NCBI GenBank assembly: GCA_900317345.1
Contig: ONGK01000004.1
Coordinates: 1 to 64,000 of the forward strand
DNA from: an uncultured Bacteroidales bacterium
Lineage (GTDB): Bacteria; Bacteroidota; Bacteroidia; Bacteroidales; Paludibacteraceae
Direction: 5' to 3'
DNA length: 64,000 bases
How positions within the stretch are numbered: position 1 is the stretch's first letter; each line of letters opens with the position of its first letter. Positions 1-8,696 of this stretch are shown one piece after another. The notes beneath the pieces are model-generated. The model ran no database searches and was not told the DNA's origin. It worked only from the letters and a program-made list of their open reading frames with translations. Position numbers and translations under genes: made by a program.

Positions 1-792
1 GCGACCATTGATATAATCCGCAACTTCACCAACTGTCAAAATACACCATCCTTGAGGCAAGTTCTCATAATGTGAGGTATCACAAGGAGTAGCGTGCGGA
101 GCAATGCGCTTTAGCAACTCGCTTGCAGGCTCATCGTTTGGATCTTGTAATACCAACTTGCCGTGGATAGCGAGATCAAGTATTTTAGATTTGGCTACTC
201 TTATGCTTTCCTGTAAATTACACTTACTATTCTCTATAGAATCTATTATCGCAAACAAGCGTTCTAACTCTGCTACTATGCGCACCTGTTCTTTTAACGG
301 AGGTATAGGAATAACCAATGTTCGCAAATTGCCTAAAGATACCGTTTTCTGTGCAGTGCCAGTTGCTACATCATCGCAATAGCATTTAACATATTGCGAC
401 TGTAATGCATAATATAGCCAATCGGTACATAGAATTGTCTTAATCAATCCAATATGTCGCTGAAAGCAAAAGTCACGTGGTGTATCTACTTTTATAACGA
501 TTCCGTAAGAGCCAGTAACAGTAAATAGAATATCTCCACATGTAGCCTTACGAATAAAAGGCAAACTATCGTAATATGATTGAGAGACATAGCGGGCATT
601 CTCAAAATTGATTACTCCTGTGTTTACATCTGATATTACTAAAAATGGCACTCCTTGTTGAGATTGTGGAGGTGGTTGATGGTCTCCATCTGTTACTGTT
701 AAAACAAAGTCATCCAACTTAACCCAAGTCCACGAAGCCGGTATCTCAAACGGCACATTCTGATAATGCTGATTATGAGCAAGAGGTTCTTG
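1..792 (-). pseudogene. hsdS: type I restriction-modification specificity subunit (HsdS), N-terminus missing, C-terminus beyond window
   Basis: Reading the minus strand from 792 to 1 gives one open frame starting Q-E-P-L-A-H-N-Q and containing VPFEIPASWTWVKLDDF, a target-recognition domain, then IPIPPLKEQVRIVAELERLF, the helical spacer ILDLAIHGKLVLQDPNDEPA, and the start of a second recognition domain at LPQGW. These are the usual pieces of HsdS, the subunit that sets the DNA target of type I restriction enzymes. The frame meets a stop at 793-795, has no start codon near its beginning, and lacks the conserved N-terminal region. It is therefore 5'-truncated and probably silent, or a donor cassette for recombination with another hsdS. 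The rest of the gene and any hsdM/hsdR partner are outside the window. Confidence 0.8.
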
Positions 793-824
793 TCAGAACT
801 TACGCGGATATATCCATATACCAT
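789..824 (-). pseudogene. N-terminal stub of a serine recombinase/DNA invertase
   Basis: An ATG at 824 on the minus strand opens the peptide MVYGYIRVSSDK, the characteristic N-terminus of Bacteroidales serine recombinases of the invertase type, including the catalytic-serine motif R-V-S-S. After K the sequence changes abruptly into the truncated hsdS, which is in another frame. Only 12 codons remain, so it is not functional. The junction near 789-793 marks a rearrangement. Confidence 0.6.
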
Positions 825-925
825 AATCCATATTTTTGACTCTCTAATAAACATACCATATCCATGCCATTCTCTCAGATTCTTCGTGTTTTCCAGACTA
901 TCAGTCAGGTTGCTTTGTCCATTTT

Positions 926-975
926 GCCGATTAGTAATCGGCGTCCTTTGTTCATTAGCTCCGACTAATAGTCGG
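926..975. repeat. two related small palindromes in a gene-free stretch
   Basis: At 926-942 the sequence GCCGATTAGTAATCGGC is a perfect 8-bp inverted repeat around one base. At 961-975 CCGACTAATAGTCGG is a 7-bp inverted repeat around one base. The arms are related (CCGA-Y-TA). They lie 100-150 bp upstream of the invertase stub on the minus strand, and could be recombinase or repressor sites. The stretch 825-1110 has no convincing gene. Confidence 0.6.
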
Positions 976-1032
976 TTACAACATCGTTCATTAGGTTGGA
1001 TGTCCATCAGTATATATCCTCTAAACATTTTG

Positions 1033-1076
1033 GGGATAGTGCATGTTTTGGCTCCAAAAATTTGCGGGATAGTGCA
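1033..1076 (+). repeat. GGGATAGTGCA direct repeats, 33 bp apart
   Basis: The 11-mer GGGATAGTGCA occurs at 1033-1043 and 1066-1076. The start-to-start distance of 33 bp is about three helical turns. It lies just upstream of the promoter at 1111-1142, so a paired binding site for a regulator is possible. Confidence 0.5.
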
Positions 1077-1110
1077 AATTTATTAAAAATATTATTTAAA
1101 GTAGATTTTA

Positions 1111-1142
1111 TTTGCACAATTCAAAAAAAAGCAGTACCTTTG
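1111..1142 (+). promoter_or_regulatory. Bacteroidetes-type promoter of the 2177-residue secreted protein
   Basis: TTTG at 1111-1114 and TACCTTTG at 1135-1142 are separated by 20 bp, matching the Bacteroidetes primary sigma factor consensus. The spacer ends in AAAAAAAAGCAG, as in several other promoters of this window. Confidence 0.8.
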
Positions 1143-1148
1143 CGGTCG

Positions 1149-1273
1149 CAAAGGTTGAACATATTCGAGTGAAGTACCCGAGTAGTCCCCACTACGAGGA
1201 AAAGTACGAACATAGAATAAAAAGGGACTTAGGCCACGGCTGGTCCGGAGACTTATAACCAATATATGTACAT
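1149..1273 (+). other. long 5' leader of the secreted-protein gene
   Basis: About 125 nt separate the predicted transcription start from the ATG at 1274, long compared with the other promoters here. It contains short complementary stretches such as GTAGTccccACTAC and GGAC...GTCC. No known riboswitch was recognised. It may be only an untranslated leader, or a structured regulatory one. Confidence 0.35.
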
Positions 1274-4200
1274 ATGAAAAAGTCAATTTTTCTGGCATTG
1301 ACGCTGCTAATGGCAGTAGCGATGCAAGGACAGACGTACTGGAATGGTACGAGTAACAAAGTGTTCAGCGGTTCGGGAACGCAAACCGACCCGTATCTCA
1401 TCTCCACACCGGAACAGTTAGCCGGACTTGCAGAGCGTACGAATGTCGATAAAGAGGACTTCGCCGGTCAGTACTTCAAACTGACGGCGGATATCTACCT
1501 CACGGACTTCACCAATCCCGACACCACGGCTTGGCTGCAATGGGAACCGATTGCTCATTCGCTGATGCAATGGGGAGCGGCAACGGACTACGGTTATTTC
1601 CGCGGTCATTTCGACGGCGATGGTCACACCGTTTACAACCTCTACTATGGCGCGGGTATGAACTGGGCGGCAGACTGGGATCCGCAAGATTGGGATTTAG
1701 ATCCTTCACAATATGATTATTCCGTGATGAACAAGGCTCTGTTCGTCAATCTGGACGGTGGTACGATAGAGAACCTGAACATAGCGAACGCCAAGATGGC
1801 GGGTGTAGGCCAAGCTTTGCTGGTGCTCAATGCAGAAGAGAATTCGGTTATTCGTAACTGTCACGTAGAAGGAGAGATACGCGGTACACAGAGCGGTTGT
1901 TACGGATTGGTGAATACCAACAAAGGCTTGATTGAGAACTGCTCGGCAACGGTGAATACGAACCTGCAAGGCGGAGGTGCTTTCGTGGGTACAAACGAGG
2001 CATCGGGAGTAATCCGCAATTGTACGAGCGCGGGATTCATGCGTTGTACCATGAGCGATGGAGCAGGATTTGTGAGCACGAACCAAGGTCTGATTGAGAA
2101 ATGTACCGCAAATGTAGATATACAGGCATTGTATGGTCCGAGCCCGGGAGTGAATGAATATGGTAACCACCCCTATTGGTTCCGTAGCGGTGCAGGATTT
2201 GTGATAACCAATAATGGCGGTACTATCCGCGAGTGTGCGGCTTTCGGTAATATATCAAGTGAAGGAAGCGATATGAACTATATCTGGAGATCCGGTATCG
2301 CAGGTTTCTGTTATCGAAATTGGGAAAGCGGACGGATTGAGTCTTGTTATTGCACCGGAGCGTTGCGCGATATCAGCGATAGTACGCAGGTAGGTGGCAA
2401 TCCTTCTTTCGCCTCTTTCTGTTATGACAATGGATATGACGCAATACATATCAATGATGGTATAGACCGTGGTGATATCTTTAACTGTTATTCCACCAGC
2501 ACGATTCGCCACCATGACGCGCTAAACTACCGCAACGACATCCATGCTTTTGTGGCAACGTATCATGCTTACGGAGGTTTCTATTCAGACATGGTGGATC
2601 AGTCGCAACATATAGGGTGTTATTTCAATCAAGACGGTCTTCCCGTCATTAGTGAACAATCCGAAGCCGTTTGGAATGGTATCGGCAAACCGCTATCACA
2701 AATGCAGACACAAGCTTTCGTCGATACGCTCAATATGTTGGCATCGCTGATGGGTTTGAGTCAATGGGAGTTGCGTGATGGTCTGCCTCGTCCTACCGGC
2801 GTATATCAGACAAATACGAATGTCCTTTTCGGCGGCGGAGAGGGAACCAAAAACAATCCGTATATCATTGCCACCAAACAGCATTTGGAGAACTTGCGTT
2901 GGCTTGTTGGCCAAGGCTTGACCTTCAAAGACAACTATTTCCTACAGACGGCGGATATTGCGCTCAATGTACCTCGTGACCAATGGGAATACGAAGCACC
3001 GACACGCTGGACACCTATCGCTTCGCCGCGCACGAATCCTTGGTATAGTTCGAAAGTAACCAACGAGTTTAAAGGTGTCTATGACGGCGGTTTCCACGAG
3101 ATACAGAATATGTATATCAACAACTCGCTCGAGAAACAAGGTCTCTTCTACCGCTTAGCCAAAGGAGCCGAATTACGCAACTTAGGTGTTACAGATGTCT
3201 ATATCCGCGCGAGTCAAATAGGTATCATGGTTGGTGAGATCATTGACAAACCGCGTGTTATCCAATGCTGGACTTCCGGCGATGCAGCTACGCAAGGACA
3301 AAACCAAGGCGATATGGGCGGTCTGATTGGTAGTATGGCAAGTGGGGCTTATGTCCTCAACTGCGGTTCGTCTGCTCAACTGACCGGTGTGGCAAGTCCG
3401 CAGTTGAGCATCTGGGTCGATGCCGTTTGTGGCGGGTATCCCTATGATGGCGATACACTGGTGAATTTCCTCTATACAGGTTCAATGAACAAAGGTACCT
3501 TCTGCACTTTCCGGCATAAAGAGAATTTCTTCGGAGACAAGGAAAAAGCCAATACGGACGATTTCGGAGACGGTTTAGGAAATAGTCCTATCTCCTGCGC
3601 GGTTTCGACAGAATACATGCAATCAAAAGAATTGGTCAATATCTATAACTATTCCGTCACCCGTTGGAATGAACGCCATGCGGGGAATGATACGTTGCTC
3701 CTCCATTACTGGCAATGGCAAGAGGGGGATTATCCCCGTATCGCACAAGATCCGTCATGGAGACCTGCTGTGACCATCACCTTTAATAGCAACGGTGGTA
3801 CGCATGTGACCACCAAATATATCTATCCGGAAAGCGAAGTGCTTCCGCCCCAACGTCCCTTGCGCAGCGGGTATATTTTCGCCGGATGGTATAAAGATGC
3901 CGAACTGACGCAGTTCTTCGATTGGAAGACCGAGCGTCCGACGGGTAACATAACGCTTTATGCCCGTTGGCACGAGGACAAACGGTTTGAGATTGATGTG
4001 ACACCGTTCCAGAACGAGTTCACCAAGACTTATCATATCAAGACCGCCGCTCAGTTACGCGGCTTTGCGGCTTTGCAGAACGGCCTCTACTCATGGAACG
4101 ATAGCGTTTGCTACGATGACGCACATTCATACGCAGCGGATAACCTCACCCAGACACAAGCTCCGATGTCCTTCAAAGGCAAGAAAGTCGTGCTGGACAA

Positions 4201-7200
4201 CGATATCGTGCTCTGCGATACGACCGATTGGCAATACTGGGGACGCGGTGCATTTGGTCTGCCGTTCATTCCTATCGGCTGGAAATATGGCGTGTACAAC
4301 GAGGGAGACCATGCGTTCTATGGCACTTTTGACGGTCAAGGACATACTATTTACGGCATGTACATGGAGAAGAACGGAACCCCGGGATGGAGCAATAATG
4401 CAGCCCTGTTCGCCATTGTGGGTGACTCCGCCATTATTCGCAATGTAGGTATCGCTGCTTCCGTGATTGACGGTCAGGACTATAACACTCGCGGACAATA
4501 CAAAGATGCCGTCAAATATTGGCGTCGTTGCGGCTATAGCGAGCAGGGATGGAATGATGTAGGTATGCTCATCGGAACCACCACAGGAGCCTTCATCGAA
4601 CAATGCTATGCTGAAGGAAACATCTATTGCACGAGCGCCCATGCGTTCATCGGCAAGATAGACAATTACTGGGCATTGCATAACGACACCGTCTCTAACT
4701 GTTATAGCCGCGTCAATGTGTATGACCGATACGGAGAGCCGGAAGGTTCGTTCATGTCCAGCGATTGGTCTTCGACCATCATTAACTGCTATTCCGCCGG
4801 AGTTACCAAGGCGGGTATTTGCGGTTGTGCCGGCTCAGGATACGGAACTATCACCCATAACAGCACGTACTACAATAAGGAGTTGGCGCATTCTAAACTC
4901 TCATGCGACAATTCCAAAGGCTGCACTACCAACGAGATGCACGCCAAAGCGACATACCAGAACTGGGATTTCGAAAATATCTGGGGACGCAATGAAGCCA
5001 TCAACGACGGCTATCCGTATCTGCGTATATTCTACGACAATCCGCCTCAAGACAGCCCGGATCCAATTATTGTGACCGGCGTTACACTCAATACAACCGA
5101 CACAACGCTCATCACCGGACAAACCTTGCAGATGGTGGCGACTATTCTGCCCGCAGAAGCGGAGAACAAGAAAGTAACTTGGACTTCTTCCTTATGGGGA
5201 ACCGGTAGCAGCAATGATTTCGCAAGCGAATGGTTTGAGATGGACGAGAACGGTTTGATTACGACGCACATGTCTCCTAATACATATTTCAATGGTCGTT
5301 CCGGCAAGATCCGCGTCATCGCTACTACCGAAGAAGGTGAATATACCGCTGAGTGTATGCTCACTATCGCGCAGCCGAAACTCAACATGGTATGTGTAGC
5401 AAGCAGGCGAGTAGGCGAAACGGATTGGAAAGTACTCTATAACCAATATGTTTCCACCTCCATTGAAACGGTAAACTTCGAGTATCTCGTACTGGCATAC
5501 ACCGACCCCGATGATGCACGGGTTGGTTTAACGTGGTCTGTAGATAATACCGACGTGCTGGAGATAACAGAATTAAGTGACACATTATATGACATATGGG
5601 GAGCATATAGCACCACTAAATATCATTGCTCGCGTGCCATTGTGCGGGCTAAGCAATCCTCTGAAAATTGGCTGTCGGTTCATGCCTCATTGGCAAATGG
5701 TATTACAACCGCTTTGTCGGCACATCCGCAGTTGAATGAACTAACATTTATTTCCATTTGTCAACCCAATTATTCCGCTCCTAATACGGAGATGTCAGTG
5801 GGAGAGACGCAGCAACTAATCGCAGATTATTATGCGTATGTGAGCTATGCACCGATTCTTCAATGGTCATCGTCTGACCCCAATGTGTTGACAGTGAACG
5901 AAAACGGTCTCGTTACGGCGGTAGGAGACGGTTCTGCTACCATTACTGCCATTGCAGTAGGTACGAATGTATCTGCAACAACAGCCACCATTACCGTTAC
6001 GGGGATTCAGCCGGAGAGTATTGCCATCAACGGAAGTGCTTGGAATTACATCAGCGTGGGGCAGACCCAACAACTGATTGCTACCGTCCTACCGGAGAAT
6101 GCAGTAGACAAAACCGTCACTTGGTCGTCTAATAACCCTTCTGTAGCTACCGTGGATCAGAACGGATTAGTGACGGCTGTAGGAACCGGAGACGCGCAGA
6201 TAACCGCCACTACGACAAACAACCTGAGCGCTACGGTTTGGGTGGTAGTTAGTGCACCTGAACCCGAGAGTATCACCATCAATGAAAAGACCGACAGTGA
6301 TCTCACACTCTATGTGGGAGATGAGTTCCAACTGACCGTTACCATCCTGCCGGAGACTGCATCGGACAAGAGCGTTACATGGTCTTCTGATAATTCGAGC
6401 GTAGTATGGATAAACAGGACAAGCGGTAAGCTAAGAGCAAATAACGAAGGTACAGCCACGATCACTGCCAAAACTACCAACGATTTAGAGGATTACATTA
6501 CAATTACGGTACTTCCGCTACAACCGACATCTTACACCATCCGCTTCTTGAACTACGACGGTTCGGAGTTGCAGTCCTCGCAAGTACCAGAGGGCAACAT
6601 GCCTGCGTACACGGGTGCAACACCTACCAAGCCGGAGGATGAAACATACACCTACGAGTTCATCGGTTGGAGTCCGGAGATTGTGACTGCTGCAGCTAAT
6701 ACCGATTATATCGCGCAATTCAGGGCAACGGAGAAAATTATCATCCCTGACACGACCTATTATACCATCACATTCATGGATTGGAATGGCATAGTGCTGC
6801 AGTCTTCACAAGTACCGGAAGGCGAAATGCCGGTTTATAATGGCACTACGCCGACGAAACCGGAAGATGAAAACTTCACCTACGAGTTCAGCGGATGGTT
6901 GCCGACCATCGTTGCGGCAACGGCAAACGTTACCTATATTGCGCAGTACACGGCTACCAAGAAAGCAGTTTACTATACCGTCACCTTCATGGATTGGGAT
7001 GGTACAGAACTGTTAGTGGAGCAAGTAGAGGAAGGGCACGACGCAGTTGGTCCCGCGACTACCCCGACACGCGAAGGATATAACTTCACGGGCTGGTCGA
7101 AACCCATTACAAATATCACATCAAATCTGATTGTGATTGCCCAATACGAACTCATCCCGCAACCGGTTTACTATACCATCCGCTTCCTGAATTACGACGG

Positions 7201-7807
7201 TACCGAGTTGCAGTCGTCACAAGTACTTGAAGGTGACATGCCGGTTTATAACGGTACGACACCCACCAAACCCGAAGACGACAACTACACATACGAGTTC
7301 AACGGCTGGTCACCGGCACTTGTAGCGGCTACCGCCGATGCTGATTATACCGCACAATTCACGGCAACACCCAAACCACAACCTGCAGACCCGATTACCG
7401 TACGGCTCTATCCGGGGGAATGGCAGACGGTATATCTTTATGCGTGGACAGGAACAGGAGAGAATCCTTGCGGTGCTTGGCCGGGAACGGCGGTAACTAA
7501 AGATGCCGAGGGCTGGTGGACATACACCTTCGATCAGAGCATCCAAGAGGTCAATATCATCTGGAACAACGGTGCCGGCTACCAGACCTACGATATTACG
7601 TCCGTCATCGCCTCTACCTGCTATCAGATAGGCGAGCTCACAGGGTTCTATAATGTGAATATCATCGATTGCGATACTCCTGTCAGCGAGGGCTTTGAGG
7701 ACATTAATGCAGAAGGCTCCGCTCCGCAAAAGGTAATGATAGATGGCCAAATCTTCATCCTCCGCGGGGAGAAGGTGTATACTTTGCAGGGACAGGAAGT
7801 GGAATGA
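1274..7807 (+). CDS. giant secreted multidomain protein (GLUG-like, Ig-like BIG2, InlB-type repeats, starch-binding-like module)
   Basis: This 2177-residue protein starts with a clear signal peptide (MKKSIFLALTLLMAVAMQGQ). GLUG-like blocks with motifs such as FDGDGHTVYNLYY and GTIENLNI fill roughly residues 30-820 and 906-1256. One InlB/Listeria-Bacteroides repeat sits between them near 833-905 (GYIFAGWYKDAELTQFF). Then follow Ig-like BIG2 domains (about 1263-1372, 1493-1576, 1577-1661, 1663-1750, typified by VTWSSNNPSVATVDQNGLV) and four more InlB-like repeats (about 1753-2032). A Trp-rich module near 2038-2128 resembles a starch-binding CBM26. The last 40 residues (IDGQIFILRGEKVYTLQGQE) look like a C-terminal tag common in related Bacteroidales secreted proteins. 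I infer a surface or secreted adhesin or glycan-binding protein. No catalytic domain is visible. Export by the type IX system encoded in this window is possible but unproven. Confidence 0.85.
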   Translation: MKKSIFLALTLLMAVAMQGQTYWNGTSNKVFSGSGTQTDPYLISTPEQLAGLAERTNVDKEDFAGQYFKLTADIYLTDFTNPDTTAWLQWEPIAHSLMQWGAATDYGYFRGHFDGDGHTVYNLYYGAGMNWAADWDPQDWDLDPSQYDYSVMNKALFVNLDGGTIENLNIANAKMAGVGQALLVLNAEENSVIRNCHVEGEIRGTQSGCYGLVNTNKGLIENCSATVNTNLQGGGAFVGTNEASGVIRNCTSAGFMRCTMSDGAGFVSTNQGLIEKCTANVDIQALYGPSPGVNEYGNHPYWFRSGAGFVITNNGGTIRECAAFGNISSEGSDMNYIWRSGIAGFCYRNWESGRIESCYCTGALRDISDSTQVGGNPSFASFCYDNGYDAIHINDGIDRGDIFNCYSTSTIRHHDALNYRNDIHAFVATYHAYGGFYSDMVDQSQHIGCYFNQDGLPVISEQSEAVWNGIGKPLSQMQTQAFVDTLNMLASLMGLSQWELRDGLPRPTGVYQTNTNVLFGGGEGTKNNPYIIATKQHLENLRWLVGQGLTFKDNYFLQTADIALNVPRDQWEYEAPTRWTPIASPRTNPWYSSKVTNEFKGVYDGGFHEIQNMYINNSLEKQGLFYRLAKGAELRNLGVTDVYIRASQIGIMVGEIIDKPRVIQCWTSGDAATQGQNQGDMGGLIGSMASGAYVLNCGSSAQLTGVASPQLSIWVDAVCGGYPYDGDTLVNFLYTGSMNKGTFCTFRHKENFFGDKEKANTDDFGDGLGNSPISCAVSTEYMQSKELVNIYNYSVTRWNERHAGNDTLLLHYWQWQEGDYPRIAQDPSWRPAVTITFNSNGGTHVTTKYIYPESEVLPPQRPLRSGYIFAGWYKDAELTQFFDWKTERPTGNITLYARWHEDKRFEIDVTPFQNEFTKTYHIKTAAQLRGFAALQNGLYSWNDSVCYDDAHSYAADNLTQTQAPMSFKGKKVVLDNDIVLCDTTDWQYWGRGAFGLPFIPIGWKYGVYNEGDHAFYGTFDGQGHTIYGMYMEKNGTPGWSNNAALFAIVGDSAIIRNVGIAASVIDGQDYNTRGQYKDAVKYWRRCGYSEQGWNDVGMLIGTTTGAFIEQCYAEGNIYCTSAHAFIGKIDNYWALHNDTVSNCYSRVNVYDRYGEPEGSFMSSDWSSTIINCYSAGVTKAGICGCAGSGYGTITHNSTYYNKELAHSKLSCDNSKGCTTNEMHAKATYQNWDFENIWGRNEAINDGYPYLRIFYDNPPQDSPDPIIVTGVTLNTTDTTLITGQTLQMVATILPAEAENKKVTWTSSLWGTGSSNDFASEWFEMDENGLITTHMSPNTYFNGRSGKIRVIATTEEGEYTAECMLTIAQPKLNMVCVASRRVGETDWKVLYNQYVSTSIETVNFEYLVLAYTDPDDARVGLTWSVDNTDVLEITELSDTLYDIWGAYSTTKYHCSRAIVRAKQSSENWLSVHASLANGITTALSAHPQLNELTFISICQPNYSAPNTEMSVGETQQLIADYYAYVSYAPILQWSSSDPNVLTVNENGLVTAVGDGSATITAIAVGTNVSATTATITVTGIQPESIAINGSAWNYISVGQTQQLIATVLPENAVDKTVTWSSNNPSVATVDQNGLVTAVGTGDAQITATTTNNLSATVWVVVSAPEPESITINEKTDSDLTLYVGDEFQLTVTILPETASDKSVTWSSDNSSVVWINRTSGKLRANNEGTATITAKTTNDLEDYITITVLPLQPTSYTIRFLNYDGSELQSSQVPEGNMPAYTGATPTKPEDETYTYEFIGWSPEIVTAAANTDYIAQFRATEKIIIPDTTYYTITFMDWNGIVLQSSQVPEGEMPVYNGTTPTKPEDENFTYEFSGWLPTIVAATANVTYIAQYTATKKAVYYTVTFMDWDGTELLVEQVEEGHDAVGPATTPTREGYNFTGWSKPITNITSNLIVIAQYELIPQPVYYTIRFLNYDGTELQSSQVLEGDMPVYNGTTPTKPEDDNYTYEFNGWSPALVAATADADYTAQFTATPKPQPADPITVRLYPGEWQTVYLYAWTGTGENPCGAWPGTAVTKDAEGWWTYTFDQSIQEVNIIWNNGAGYQTYDITSVIASTCYQIGELTGFYNVNIIDCDTPVSEGFEDINAEGSAPQKVMIDGQIFILRGEKVYTLQGQEVE

Positions 7808-7814
7808 TAAATGA

Positions 7815-7890
7815 TGCAAGCAGAGCTTGCTGAATGATGGAATGATGAAAGAAGCAGGCGGGTGCTCAAGTGAGTGCCCGCCTGTTATAT
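7815..7890 (+). terminator. two hairpins after the secreted-protein gene, probable terminator
   Basis: GCAAGCagaGCTTGC (7815-7829) is a short perfect hairpin. CAGGCGGG (7855-7862) pairs with CCCGCCTG (7877-7884) and is followed by TTATATAATTT. The second is a plausible intrinsic terminator with a weak T tract. Confidence 0.6.
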
Positions 7891-7912
7891 AATTTAGATA
7901 AGCATCACGTTG

Positions 7913-7966
7913 TTTGAGTAAATATTCTAGTAGATTTGAGTAAATATTTAGAGACTTTTGAGTAAA
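7913..7966. repeat. three TTTGAGTAAATATT repeats with exact 22-bp period
   Basis: TTTGAGTAAATATT begins at 7913 and 7935, and a shorter copy TTTGAGTAAA begins at 7957. The 22-bp spacing (two helical turns) puts all three on one DNA face, as for a cooperative operator. The stretch 7891-8121 contains no convincing gene. Confidence 0.6.
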
Positions 7967-8121
7967 AAATGCAAATGATTACCATACAACATCCGGAATT
8001 GGGTGCATAGGAAGACCTTTTTATAGAAAAAACACAACCCTTGCGGATTGTGCCAGATGGGAGTGCTTGGTTTAGAAGCGATAGCGGAGGGCGAGGCCGA
8101 GTTTCCAGTTCTACGTACTCT

Positions 8122-8376
8122 TTATCTGGCATCCCCCACGACGAGGAGAATGACCCAAGTGAGAAGGGGCGAGACAAAGAACGAGAGCAATGCCCATCCG
8201 AGTGGATCACGATGCCTATTCACAGCCATCCGATAGGCGATATGGACACGGATGAAATAGACCGCCAGCAGCGCCAAGAGGCCGCAAAATACACACAAAA
8301 GAATAACAGCAAGGCTTGACATGCCTGCGAAAAGACCAACCAAAAGGTCCTGAAGAGATGCAAATACATTTTCCAT
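8122..8376 (-). CDS. small two-helix membrane protein, 84 residues
   Basis: The start MENVFASLQD at 8376 is chosen because a promoter -7 box ends only 8 nt upstream; a longer reading would translate the promoter. The protein has two hydrophobic segments (about residues 18-42 and 63-80) separated by a basic loop (RVHIAYRMAVNRHRDPLG). The second segment, GWALLSFFVSPLLTWVILLVVG, resembles small phage superinfection-immunity-like membrane proteins. Its function is unknown. The mRNA would be almost leaderless. Confidence 0.6.
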   Translation of the reverse strand: MENVFASLQDLLVGLFAGMSSLAVILLCVFCGLLALLAVYFIRVHIAYRMAVNRHRDPLGWALLSFFVSPLLTWVILLVVGDAR

Positions 8377-8384
8377 AACGGGTG

Positions 8385-8416
8385 CAAAGGTACTGCTTTT
8401 TCGCGAATTATGCAAA
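8385..8416 (-). promoter_or_regulatory. promoter of the 84-residue membrane protein
   Basis: On the minus strand TTTG (8416-8413), a 20-bp spacer and TACCTTTG (8392-8385). The ATG follows 8 nt after the box, so the transcript would have only a few untranslated bases. Confidence 0.75.
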
Positions 8417-8484
8417 TTTATTTGACGAAAAAGTCCCAAAAGTTTGCGTATGTGCAATTTTTGTAGTAACTTCGGACTCCGCCT

Positions 8485-8561
8485 GATTGTAGGAATTCTT
8501 AGCTTCGCACGATTATTACCTACAATCTTCCCCCGAATTTACGTTCGCTAAATGTAGCGAA
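8485..8561. repeat. inverted repeats between divergent genes
   Basis: GATTGTAGG (8485-8493) pairs with CCTACAATC (8519-8527) across 25 nt, and TTCGCTAaatgTAGCGAA (8544-8561) is a perfect 7-bp hairpin. They lie in the 320-bp gene-free gap 8377-8696 between the small membrane protein and the phosphatase. No T tract follows, so operator or RNA-structure roles are as likely as termination. Confidence 0.5.
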
Positions 8562-8614
8562 CTCCAAATAAACCGGTAAAAACTCTCATTTATGCGAGCA
8601 TAATTCGATTTTTA

Positions 8615-8656
8615 TACCAATTTATTTGGTAATTCAAATTTTTTGTAGTAAATTTG
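8615..8656 (+). promoter_or_regulatory. promoter of the SpoIIE-type phosphatase with overlapping palindrome
   Basis: TTTG at 8625-8628 and TAAATTTG at 8649-8656 have a 20-bp spacer. The palindrome TACCAAtttatTTGGTA (8615-8631) covers the -33 box, an arrangement expected of a repressor or activator site. Confidence 0.65.
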
Positions 8657-8696
8657 CAAGCTGAATGAGAAACACCGTCAAATCGTACTATTAGAT

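Noticed and set aside
699..1028. 109-codon minus-strand frame containing the YGYIRVSSDK motif
   Set aside because: Only the 12 codons from 824 match an invertase. The upstream part looks non-coding, and the downstream part is hsdS read in the wrong frame.
1149..1273. Known riboswitch in the long leader
   Set aside because: No conserved riboswitch core was recognised; only short complementary stretches are present.
4127..4681. Long minus-strand frames opposite the giant secreted protein
   Set aside because: The plus-strand frame is continuous for 2177 codons with clear domains; the antisense frames show none.
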